Made by a program: the position numbers and the translations under genes
Assembly: GCA_905236265.1 (NCBI GenBank)
Contig: CAJOOV010000050.1
Location: 1 to 34,838 of the forward strand
DNA: 34,838 nucleotides
Origin: an uncultured Oscillospiraceae bacterium
GTDB lineage: Bacteria > Bacillota > Clostridia > Oscillospirales > Oscillospiraceae
Direction of reading: 5' to 3'
Notes under the pieces: generated by a model
Databases searched by the model: none
What the model was told of the DNA's origin: nothing
Seen by the model: the letters and a program-made list of their open reading frames with translations, nothing else
Shown here: positions 7,544-14,308 of the stretch, piece by piece
How positions within the stretch are numbered: the stretch's first letter is position 1
Layout: each line of letters starts with the position of its first letter

Positions 7544-7583
7544 ACCACTGATGTAGCCTTACAGCCGCAAAGGGGTGAGGGGA

Positions 7584-8528
7584 TTGAACGAATACGAAAT
7601 CATCCAGTACAGCCAGACCGGGGGACTCAACCTGTTTTTTGACACGGTGGACTACCGAACCTCCCATATCCACCCGGAGTGGGAGCTGCTCTGGGTCATT
7701 GACCAGCCCCTGAATGTGACCTACCGGCAGCGGGACTATTTTGCTGCGCCGGACACCATGCTCCTCATCAGCCCCAGACAGCCCCACCAGTACCGGAAAC
7801 AGGGGGAGAGCAGCACCTTTCTCTGCCTTCAGATCTCCCCGAAATGCTTTGAACTGGCCTGCCCGGAGCTGAAGAGCATGATGTCAGAGGAGCTGATTCC
7901 CGACAGGTATTGGACACAGCGGCAGCGCTTGCAGGCAAGGAGCCTTCTGATGAGCGTAGCGGAGCACTATTTCCGCCAGACGCCCTGTTACCAGCTCTTC
8001 TGCCTGTCTCAGGCGGCGATGCTGCTCTATATGACCCTGACGGCGGTGCCGTCCCAGCAGGTGGGACAGGCGGAGCTGCACGATCTGGAACGGCGCAACG
8101 CCCGGCTCATGCGCCTGCTGGCCTTTGTGGACGGGCATTACACCCAGAAGCTGCGCCTGACGGACTTTGCTGCACAGGAGCAGTGCTCGGTAAGCTATCT
8201 CTCCCGCTTTACCAGAGAGATGCTGAACCAGACCTTTCAGGAATATGTGGAGACTGTGCGTTTCCATGCCGCCTGCAAGCTGATTGCCACGGGGGAGACG
8301 AAAATGGTGGATGTCTATACCGCCTCCGGCTTCTCTGATTACCGGTATTTCTCCCGTGCGTTCCAAAAACGGACGGGGAAGACCCCGGAGGAGTACCGGA
8401 AGAGTCAGGCCGCAGAGCATGTGGAGCAGACCCACGTCCACAGAAGCATCCACTCTCTGGAGCGCTTTTACTCCAGAGAAAAGAGCGTCCAGATGCTGGA
8501 GGAGCTGAAAAACCGTTATAGGCAGTGA
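7584..8528 (+). CDS. AraC-family transcriptional regulator
   Basis: The protein has 314 residues from TTG 7584, which sits 8 bases after AAGGGG. A GTG at 7575 is possible but has no spaced ribosome site. The N-terminal half is a cupin-like ligand domain (HIHPEWELLWV, then LLISPRQPHQY). The C-terminal 100 residues hold the two HTH motifs of AraC: LRLTDFAAQEQCSVSYLSR, and the second at VYTASGFSDYRYFSRAFQK ending GKTPEEYRK. It is divergent from the isomerase/DUF4867/xylulokinase operon and probably activates it in response to a sugar. The Gfo/Idh/MocA gene follows after 18 bases and is probably co-transcribed. Confidence 0.88.
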   Translation: MNEYEIIQYSQTGGLNLFFDTVDYRTSHIHPEWELLWVIDQPLNVTYRQRDYFAAPDTMLLISPRQPHQYRKQGESSTFLCLQISPKCFELACPELKSMMSEELIPDRYWTQRQRLQARSLLMSVAEHYFRQTPCYQLFCLSQAAMLLYMTLTAVPSQQVGQAELHDLERRNARLMRLLAFVDGHYTQKLRLTDFAAQEQCSVSYLSRFTREMLNQTFQEYVETVRFHAACKLIATGETKMVDVYTASGFSDYRYFSRAFQKRTGKTPEEYRKSQAAEHVEQTHVHRSIHSLERFYSREKSVQMLEELKNRYRQ

Positions 8529-8546
8529 TACAGAGGAGGGCTTGAG

Positions 8547-9539
8547 ATGGAGGAAATCAGACTGGGAACCATCGGCAGCGGCGCAATCGTCCGCTGCATT
8601 CTGAACAATGTGGTCAAAACGCAGGGCATCACGCTGGAGGCGGTGTACTCCCGCAGCGGGGAAAAGGCGGCGGCGCTGGCAGGGGAGTATGGGTGCGGAA
8701 AGACCTGCACCGATATGGACGCCTTTCTGGCAGACCCGGCGGTGAATACCGTCTATATTGCAACGCCTAACCTCCTCCACTATGAGCAGACGAAAAGGGC
8801 GCTTTTGGCGGGGAAAAACGTGATCTGCGAAAAGCCCTTTACCACAAGGCTGTGTCAGGCGCAGGAGCTGTCCCGGCTTGCCAGAGAGCGCAGGCTGTTT
8901 CTGGCGGAAGCGGCGCCCACAAGCTATCTCCCCAATTTTGCCCTTTTGCGCAGCGCACTGCCCAAAATCGGGAGGATACGGCTGGTGATGAGCAACTACA
9001 GCCAGTATTCCAGCCGGTATGACGCCGTGCTGAGAGGGGAGAAGCCTGCCATCTTTGACCCGGAGTACGCCGGCGGCTGTCTGATGGATATTAACTTCTA
9101 CAATGTGCTGCTCAATGTGCTCCTTTTCGGCAGACCCAAACGGGCGGCGTACTATGCCAACCGGTATCCCGGCCTGTCGGACACCTCCGGCACCATGGTG
9201 ATGGAGTATGACGGCTTTGTCAGCTCCAACACCGGGGCGAAGGACACTTGGGGGGTCAACTTCTTCCAGATCGAGGGAGAGCAGGGCTATCTCTACATTG
9301 AAAACGGGGCAAACGGCATCCAATCTGTGAGATGTGTGACAAAGACGGAGGACAAAACCTGCAACGCCCAGTCCAGCCCTGACCGCTGGTTCTATGAGGT
9401 GCAGGAACTGACCCGGCTGATGGGCAGCGGGGACTATGAGAGCATCTACGCCCGGCTGGACACCACGCTGGCCGTGGTAGAGGTGATGGAAAACGCCCGC
9501 AGGGCGGCGGGGATTCTCTTCCCCGGAGACGAGGGATAA
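8547..9539 (+). CDS. Gfo/Idh/MocA family NAD(P)-dependent oxidoreductase
   Basis: The protein has 330 residues, the normal length. The N-terminal Rossmann fold has LGTIGSGAIV (residues 6-15), then YIATPNLLHYEQ and VICEKPF with the lysine of the EKP signature. The C-terminal half has the alpha/beta substrate domain (AGGCLMDINFYNV, with the Asp-Ile-Asn motif where His/Tyr catalytic residues often follow). These enzymes oxidise or reduce sugars and inositols in the cytoplasm; the substrate cannot be told from sequence. ATG 8547 has GAGGAGG upstream. It follows the AraC-type gene and likely belongs to the same sugar pathway. A bidirectional terminator follows. Confidence 0.88.
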   Translation: MEEIRLGTIGSGAIVRCILNNVVKTQGITLEAVYSRSGEKAAALAGEYGCGKTCTDMDAFLADPAVNTVYIATPNLLHYEQTKRALLAGKNVICEKPFTTRLCQAQELSRLARERRLFLAEAAPTSYLPNFALLRSALPKIGRIRLVMSNYSQYSSRYDAVLRGEKPAIFDPEYAGGCLMDINFYNVLLNVLLFGRPKRAAYYANRYPGLSDTSGTMVMEYDGFVSSNTGAKDTWGVNFFQIEGEQGYLYIENGANGIQSVRCVTKTEDKTCNAQSSPDRWFYEVQELTRLMGSGDYESIYARLDTTLAVVEVMENARRAAGILFPGDEG

Positions 9540-9543
9540 GCAC

Positions 9544-9586
9544 AAAAAGCAGTCTGAGTGGTTGCACCGCTCAGACTGCTTTTCTC
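9544..9586. terminator. Bidirectional terminator
   Basis: Perfect 14-bp arms, AAAAGCAGTCTGAG (9545-9558) and CTCAGACTGCTTTT (9570-9583), lie between convergent genes. T runs exist on both strands, so it serves both the oxidoreductase and the phosphodiesterase gene. Confidence 0.93.
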
Positions 9587-9645
9587 TTACATGCTCCCGG
9601 CTGTTCCTGCTGCATCAGGGAGAACCTTTCTTCCCTTGAACCCGG

Positions 9646-11460
9646 TCAGGACTGAAACCATTTCCCGTTCAGCCGTTCCCGCTCCTCCGGTGTCTCGCAG
9701 GGACGGATTGCGTCCCCGCCCCGGATACGAAACAGAATCATCTCCAATGACTCCGGCCTGTGATAATAGTATCCCTGCACCAGCTCGCAGCCGATCTCCC
9801 GGATGAAGTCCAGCTGCTCCTGCGTCTCTACGCCTTCGATCAGGGTATGCAGCTTCAGCGCTCTGGCCAGATGCACCAGATCCCTGAGAATGAGGCGGTT
9901 GGTGCCGCCGTTGTCGTCCAGATGGCGGATCAGCTCCATGTCATATTTAATCAGGTCAAACTGGAACATGCTGAACATATTGAAGGAGGAATAGCCGCTG
10001 CCAAAGTCATCCAGCCAGAGCCGGTAGCCGCTGTCCTTGATTCGCTTCACCTGCCTGCGGCAGCTCTCCGGGTCTGCGGCGATGTCCTGCTCGGTAATCT
10101 CAATAATAAAGTAGCTCTTATCCACGATCTCTCCCACACCGCTGTCCCGGTAGATCTCATCCATCTGCCCTACCACGTCGGTGTGGTCAAAGTCCTGACG
10201 GGAGAAATTGATGGATACCGGGAGCAGGGGGAGGCCGTTGTCCCTGCGCAGCCTGATCTCTTCACACACGTTTTTGAACATGCACAGATCCAGCTTATAC
10301 AGCAAATGATACTTTTGCAGCACCGGGATAAACTCGCCGGGGGAAATGGTGCCCCGCATGGGGTCAACCCACCGGGCCAGCGCCTCAAAGGCGGCGATCT
10401 TCTGGCTCTCCAGACGGTACAGGGCGTGGTAGAAGACCTTGATCCAGCCGTTCTCAATGGCCTTGTCGATATTCTCCACGATATAGCGGCTGCGCCAGTA
10501 GTCCTCGTCCAGCTCACGGGAGAAGAAGCTCACCTGCTGGTTCAGATTGTTGTTGATCCGCTTGAGGGCGTGCCTGCCGTGGTCAATGGCGGAGCCCAGC
10601 TTGTTCAGCTCCACAGGGGAGATACCGCAGCGGATGCCGCTGGTATTCCCCTTTGCGTTTCGCCTGACCCACTCGTTCACCTGCTGCAGGGCATCCTGCA
10701 GCGCTGCGTGGTCATCCACGCCGGTCAGGATGATAAAGTGATCGTCAGCGCCTCTCGTCACCAGAGATTTGGGGAAGTGATCCTTCAGGGCGGTGGAGAT
10801 CAGCCGCAGCAGATTGTCCCCCTCCTCAAAGCCGTACTGGCTGTTATAGGACTGCATGGACTCCACATCGGCATAGACCACCACAGGCTTGTGGCCGGCA
10901 GCACGGATCTGCTCTGCCTTTTCCTCTCCGAACTCGTGGAAATAGTTGATGTTGGGCAGTCCCGTCACGGAGTCCGTATAAAACCGATCCTTCTGAAACA
11001 GACCGTAGGTGTCCATCTTTTCCCGGAAGATTCTTACGGTGGCGGTGAGATTGGCATAACAGATCACGGCAAGCTCTGTGCCGTCAGGCATGGTCTGCCA
11101 GCTTCCCAGCCCGTGTATGAATACATAGTCCCGGTCAGGGAGCATCTGATCGTTTCCGGAGGGGTTATCGGGCTTCGGCGCATTGCTGAGCCTGCACCGG
11201 AACACCACGTCGTAAGGGCCTTTCCTGCGGAGAAACTCATCACTCACCTGAGAGACAAGCCCCACATCGTCCGGGTGCATCCGCTCGAACATACCCCGCC
11301 GGAGCCACGGCAGAACCTCCTCACGGCTCATCCCGGTGTTCCGGCAGAAGCCGTCCGTGGCGAGGACGGGTACAGCCTTCCCGTCAACATTCTGATAATA
11401 GACCATAGACGCAGAGACGCTCTCCAAAGCGGCTCTCAATTCATCCGGGAACGTATACAT
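9646..11460 (-). CDS. PAS / degenerate GGDEF / EAL cyclic-di-GMP phosphodiesterase
   Basis: The protein has 604 residues from ATG 11460, chosen for the GAGG site before it; an in-frame ATG at 11499 has none. Residues 1-150 look like a PAS sensor. Residues 155-315 are GGDEF-like, but the active motif reads GADDHF (237-242), so diguanylate cyclase activity is probably lost. The EAL domain (about 325-590) keeps FEALARW (358-364), NFSRQDF, EITEQ, DDFGSGYSS (484-492), EGVET (542-546) and QGYYY, so c-di-GMP hydrolysis is likely. No transmembrane segment is evident. It has its own promoter at 11568-11596 and a roughly 100-base leader. The degenerate GGDEF may act as a GTP sensor or dimer module. Confidence 0.9.
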   Translation of the reverse strand: MYTFPDELRAALESVSASMVYYQNVDGKAVPVLATDGFCRNTGMSREEVLPWLRRGMFERMHPDDVGLVSQVSDEFLRRKGPYDVVFRCRLSNAPKPDNPSGNDQMLPDRDYVFIHGLGSWQTMPDGTELAVICYANLTATVRIFREKMDTYGLFQKDRFYTDSVTGLPNINYFHEFGEEKAEQIRAAGHKPVVVYADVESMQSYNSQYGFEEGDNLLRLISTALKDHFPKSLVTRGADDHFIILTGVDDHAALQDALQQVNEWVRRNAKGNTSGIRCGISPVELNKLGSAIDHGRHALKRINNNLNQQVSFFSRELDEDYWRSRYIVENIDKAIENGWIKVFYHALYRLESQKIAAFEALARWVDPMRGTISPGEFIPVLQKYHLLYKLDLCMFKNVCEEIRLRRDNGLPLLPVSINFSRQDFDHTDVVGQMDEIYRDSGVGEIVDKSYFIIEITEQDIAADPESCRRQVKRIKDSGYRLWLDDFGSGYSSFNMFSMFQFDLIKYDMELIRHLDDNGGTNRLILRDLVHLARALKLHTLIEGVETQEQLDFIREIGCELVQGYYYHRPESLEMILFRIRGGDAIRPCETPEERERLNGKWFQS

Positions 11461-11531
11461 CTCAAATACCTCACAGCCGTGTCCGGCTTTTCCTGTCATA
11501 ATTCACAGCGCACCGCCTGTCGCAGCCCAGC

Positions 11532-11560
11532 AGCGCATCAGACGGCGCTGACAGTGCGCT
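11532..11560 (-). other. Hairpin in the leader of the phosphodiesterase gene
   Basis: AGCGCATCAG (11532-11541) pairs with CTGA (11548-11551) and TGCGCT (11555-11560), with a 3-base bulge and a 6-base loop. It lies in the transcribed leader between the promoter and ATG 11460, and no T run follows. The c-di-GMP riboswitch core was looked for and not recognised. Confidence 0.4.
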
Positions 11561-11567
11561 ACCGTTT

Positions 11568-11596
11568 ATTGTAACAAAACCAGACCATTCTGTCTA
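11568..11596 (-). promoter_or_regulatory. Promoter of the phosphodiesterase gene
   Basis: Read on the minus strand: TAGACA (11591-11596), a 17-base spacer, and TACAAT (11568-11573). Each box has five of six consensus bases. Confidence 0.8.
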
Positions 11597-11649
11597 CCTG
11601 AAATCCCAATCCTTTCCCTCAAAAAAAACCGGAGGAGGGGGAGGCCGTC

Positions 11650-11678
11650 TTGCTTTCCTGGCTGTGCCTGCCTATAAT
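11650..11678 (+). promoter_or_regulatory. Promoter of the YunG-like gene
   Basis: TTGCTT (11650-11655), a 17-base spacer and a perfect TATAAT (11673-11678). The start would be near 11685, about 42 bases before ATG 11727. Confidence 0.7.
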
Positions 11679-11726
11679 GGAGCGGAAAGCTGGAACGGTA
11701 CGCACACGACAGAGAGGGAGGACACC

Positions 11727-12173
11727 ATGGCATACGGATTCTATGGCTGGCAGACAGCCGATATAAAAGACGCCCTCGGCCTGACACCGAGGGACTACTA
11801 TGACCTGCTTGCGCAACTCTGGAGCAGAGAGACCTGCGCCCCGAGAATGAGGGCGGACTGGACACCGGAGAACCCCACGCTGGGACAGTGCTCCGTCACC
11901 GCCTTCCTCATGCAGGACATCTACGGGGGCACGGTTCACGGTGTTGCGCTGGGAGACGGGAATTACCACTGTTTTAACGTGGTGGGGGACTTGGTGTTCG
12001 ACCTGACCAGCGAGCAGTTCGGAGACAGGAGGCTGGATTACACCGGCTGTCCTGCGCAGGACAGGGCGGTTCACTTTGCCAAAGCGGAGAAGCGAGAGCG
12101 CTATGAGGCGCTGAAAAGGGCGCTGTATGCCCGAAGGGCTGCCATAGAGGCGGAGTCCACGGAGCGTGGGTAG
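11727..12173 (+). CDS. YunG-like family protein
   Basis: The protein has 148 residues from ATG 11727, with GAGAGGGAGGA upstream. LWSRETC, DWTPENPTLGQCSVTA, a central His (NYHCFN) and DLTSEQF match the Bacillus YunG-type family as I remember it. That family keeps a Cys in GQC and a later His and Asp, suggesting a papain- or transglutaminase-like fold; no activity is established. No signal peptide or membrane helix is seen. The HTH/desulfoferrodoxin-like gene follows after 50 bases and may be co-transcribed. Family fairly likely, function unknown. Confidence 0.7.
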   Translation: MAYGFYGWQTADIKDALGLTPRDYYDLLAQLWSRETCAPRMRADWTPENPTLGQCSVTAFLMQDIYGGTVHGVALGDGNYHCFNVVGDLVFDLTSEQFGDRRLDYTGCPAQDRAVHFAKAEKRERYEALKRALYARRAAIEAESTERG

Positions 12174-12223
12174 CGTCCGGGAGAGATCCGTGGTAGCATG
12201 GGAGGCGGAAGGAGGCGGTTGAA

Positions 12224-12841
12224 ATGAACCGTTATGTGACCGGAAGTGTGATACGAAAGCTGCGGGAGAGCAGAGGCATGACCCAGCAGGCACTGGCAGA
12301 GAGACTCTATGTCAGCAGCAAGGCGGTGAGCAAGTGGGAGACCGGACAGGGCTTCCCGGACATCAGCCTGCTTGAGCCGCTGGCAGGGGCGCTGGGCATC
12401 TCCGTGATTGAGCTGCTGAACGGGGAGGAGATTCAAAACCGGAACCGCTCGTCCAATCTGAAGCGGGGGAAGCTCTATGTCTGTCCGGTCTGCGGCAATG
12501 TGGTTCAGTCCATCGGAGAGGCGGTGATTAGCTGCTGCGGCATCACTCTGCCGCCTTTGGAGCCAGAGGAGGCGGAGGGGGAGCATTCCATCCACGTTGC
12601 GGTGATGGAGGATGAATACTATGTCACCGTTGACCACCCCATGGAAAAGAACCACTATATCTCCTTCCTCGCCGCCGTCTCAGACCAGAGGATACAGCTT
12701 GTGAAGCTGTATCCGGAGGGAAACGCCGAGGCCAGATTCCAGATGAACCGTGTGTCTGCCCTCTATGCCTATTGTAACCGCCACGGGCTTTTCCTTTGGA
12801 AACTGCTTCGGAAAAAGCCCTGTCCCGGCTCACAGGGATGA
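12224..12841 (+). CDS. HTH regulator fused to a desulfoferrodoxin/superoxide-reductase-like domain
   Basis: The protein has 205 residues; ATG 12224 has AAGGAGG upstream. Residues 6-66 are a Cro/CI-type HTH (VIRKLRESRGMTQQALAERL, then SSKAVSKWETG). Residues 85-106 have C87, C90, C104 and C105 in the CxxC...CC spacing of the desulforedoxin Fe(Cys)4 site. Residues 120-190 resemble superoxide reductase: HPMEKNHY gives H138 and H144, YCNRHG gives C184 and H187, and H121 or H124 may supply another ligand. Both iron sites therefore look conserved. Superoxide reductases convert superoxide to peroxide; fused to DNA binding, the domain is more likely a redox or superoxide sensor. Target genes are not visible, but self-control or control of neighbours is possible. 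Confidence 0.85.
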   Translation: MNRYVTGSVIRKLRESRGMTQQALAERLYVSSKAVSKWETGQGFPDISLLEPLAGALGISVIELLNGEEIQNRNRSSNLKRGKLYVCPVCGNVVQSIGEAVISCCGITLPPLEPEEAEGEHSIHVAVMEDEYYVTVDHPMEKNHYISFLAAVSDQRIQLVKLYPEGNAEARFQMNRVSALYAYCNRHGLFLWKLLRKKPCPGSQG

Positions 12842-12881
12842 GCGTCAGGGCAACAGAGACGAATCAACACAGATACAAAGG

Positions 12882-12930
12882 AAAACGTGGGCATTCCCGG
12901 CGTTCTGCGGCGAGAATACCCACGTTTTAT
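12882..12930. terminator. Bidirectional terminator
   Basis: AAAACGTGGG (12882-12891) pairs with CCCACGTTTT (12919-12928), extended by ATTC/GAAT with one mismatch. T runs are present on both strands between convergent genes. Confidence 0.85.
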
Positions 12931-12934
12931 ATGT

Positions 12935-13612
12935 TTAGCCCTTAGCGTCCCGAACTACATCCCGGTTTTGGTCAGCCAGCCTGACCCAGTGGCGGTAGAG
13001 CAGAAACAGTCCCCGGCTCAACAGTACGGCGCCGATAATATCCGTCGCCCAGTGAACCCCGGAGACCAGCCTTCCCGCAACCATGAACAGGGAGAACAGC
13101 AGCACAAACCATCCCACTGCCTTGCGCAGCCTTGGGCTTTTCACCCTCCGGTCAGATTGCAGCCGCAGCGTTGGCATGACGCTGAGCACCAGCAGCGTTG
13201 TGGAGGAGGGATAGGATGCCTCCAGCACGCCCTCTATAAGCACTGGCCTGTAATTCACGGGAAACAGCTCAAAAAACAGGAAAAACAGAATAACCAGAAG
13301 GTAATACACCCCCAGCAGTATAATGTCCCTGTCCACCCGGAGCAGGCTCCTGCGCTGCACCGCCTGAACAGCGCCCAGAACGCCGAAGGCGGCACAGACG
13401 CCGATGGCCAGCAGCTCCACCCAATCGGTGAGGGTGTAAAGCGCCAGATGCACCCCTGTCAGGTGATGAAACCACATGTTAAACGCTGCAAAGCCAACCT
13501 CTGACCCGTTTGGTCCAGCCGCTTGCACGTCAATGCGGCTGATGAGGATTGTCCACAGTAAAAAAGCCAGCAGGAATCCCACGCCCGCCTTCAAATCTCT
13601 CTTTTCTCCCAT
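12935..13612 (-). CDS. PAP2-like membrane protein with altered active site
   Basis: The protein has 225 residues; ATG 13612 has AGGAGAAG upstream. About five to six hydrophobic helices are present. The three PAP2 signature regions are recognisable: NYRP (119-123), YPSSTT (134-139) and GRLVSGVHWATD (180-191, keeping R181, H187 and D191). However, the second motif is PSST where active enzymes have PSGH, so the proton-donor His is missing, and the lysine of the first motif is absent. Lipid-phosphate or undecaprenyl-pyrophosphate phosphatase activity is therefore doubtful. It may be a divergent clade with a different mechanism or a non-catalytic lipid-binding protein. The Cys-rich gene lies upstream on the same strand with a 57-base gap. 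Confidence 0.75.
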   Translation of the reverse strand: MGEKRDLKAGVGFLLAFLLWTILISRIDVQAAGPNGSEVGFAAFNMWFHHLTGVHLALYTLTDWVELLAIGVCAAFGVLGAVQAVQRRSLLRVDRDIILLGVYYLLVILFFLFFELFPVNYRPVLIEGVLEASYPSSTTLLVLSVMPTLRLQSDRRVKSPRLRKAVGWFVLLFSLFMVAGRLVSGVHWATDIIGAVLLSRGLFLLYRHWVRLADQNRDVVRDAKG

Positions 13613-13643
13613 ACTTCTCCTGTCCTTTCTGACGGTCTGAGGG

Positions 13644-13661
13644 GCAGGTCATGTGACCTGC
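13644..13661. repeat. Palindrome GCAGGTCA-TG-TGACCTGC
   Basis: Perfect 8-bp arms have a 2-base centre, located 31-49 bases before the PAP2-like start. The tiny loop and lack of a T run argue for a protein-binding site rather than a terminator. Confidence 0.6.
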
Positions 13662-13669
13662 GGCGAAGC

Positions 13670-14116
13670 CTACCTCCTCTTGTAGAGCACCAGCTCCGGC
13701 TCAGAGCCGTCTACACTGTAGCTGCAAATCAGAATAAAACCGGCATCTGCCACAACGCCGTAGCAAATGCCCAGATTTGCAAAGGAAATCTGTGCGCCCA
13801 GATAGATGTTGCTGTCGTTCAGGAGCTTTACCTGCTGCCCGCCGGGCATGGTGTACTCCAGATTCACATATCTGCCTGCAAGCTCATACAGCCGCTCCAC
13901 CCTGTCCAGCTCCAGCGCAGAGAGCAGGTCATTCACCTCGTCGGTGAGCATCTGCCGGAACTGTTCATAGGCGCTGATGCCGCTGCGGCGGATGTACTCC
14001 GCTGCCACACAGCGTCCCCCAAAGGGGGAGCCGCAGCTTGCGACACAGCCGCTGCATTCTTCTCTGGACGGGCAGCTTCCGCAGTCCGCCCCGCAATAGG
14101 TAAGTGTATTGTCCAT
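13670..14116 (-). CDS. Cys-rich DUF3795-like protein
   Basis: The protein has 148 residues from ATG 14116, with AGGGAGG upstream; an ATG at 14161 is not supported. The N-terminus has C8, C12, C15, C21, C24, C28 and C36 (starting YCGADCGSCPSREECSGC), as in DUF3795-type proteins that probably bind a metal or Fe-S cluster. The C-terminal half is unlike anything I can name and has no membrane segment. It has its own strong promoter at 14180-14208. Function unknown. Confidence 0.65.
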   Translation of the reverse strand: MDNTLTYCGADCGSCPSREECSGCVASCGSPFGGRCVAAEYIRRSGISAYEQFRQMLTDEVNDLLSALELDRVERLYELAGRYVNLEYTMPGGQQVKLLNDSNIYLGAQISFANLGICYGVVADAGFILICSYSVDGSEPELVLYKRR

Positions 14117-14179
14117 GCCTGTGACCTCCCTGTTCCGCTGCCTGCAGAAGGCAGCAGGCATTGACTGTTGTTCGCCCGT

Positions 14180-14208
14180 ATTATAGTGAACGAAGGAGCA
14201 ACCGTCAA
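14180..14208 (-). promoter_or_regulatory. Promoter of the DUF3795-like gene
   Basis: Minus strand: TTGACG (14203-14208), a 17-base spacer, and a perfect TATAAT (14180-14185). Confidence 0.85.
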
Positions 14209-14258
14209 GACCTCAGAAGCATGATCCCTCTGGCGTATCTGTCCTCTCGGAGAGGGAT

Positions 14259-14296
14259 GAAAACGAGCAGCCCCATTGCCGGGACTGCTCGTTTCC
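14259..14296 (-). terminator. Terminator of the YARHG/SH3 protein gene
   Basis: On the minus strand ACGAGCAG and CTGCTCGT form an 8-bp stem around a GC-rich interior, followed by a T run. It lies 13 bases after the gene's stop. Confidence 0.85.
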
Positions 14297-14308
14297 GTTA
14301 CGGATGGT

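Noticed and set aside
11461..11567. c-di-GMP riboswitch before the phosphodiesterase gene
   Set aside because: A hairpin is present but none of the conserved core sequence was recognised.
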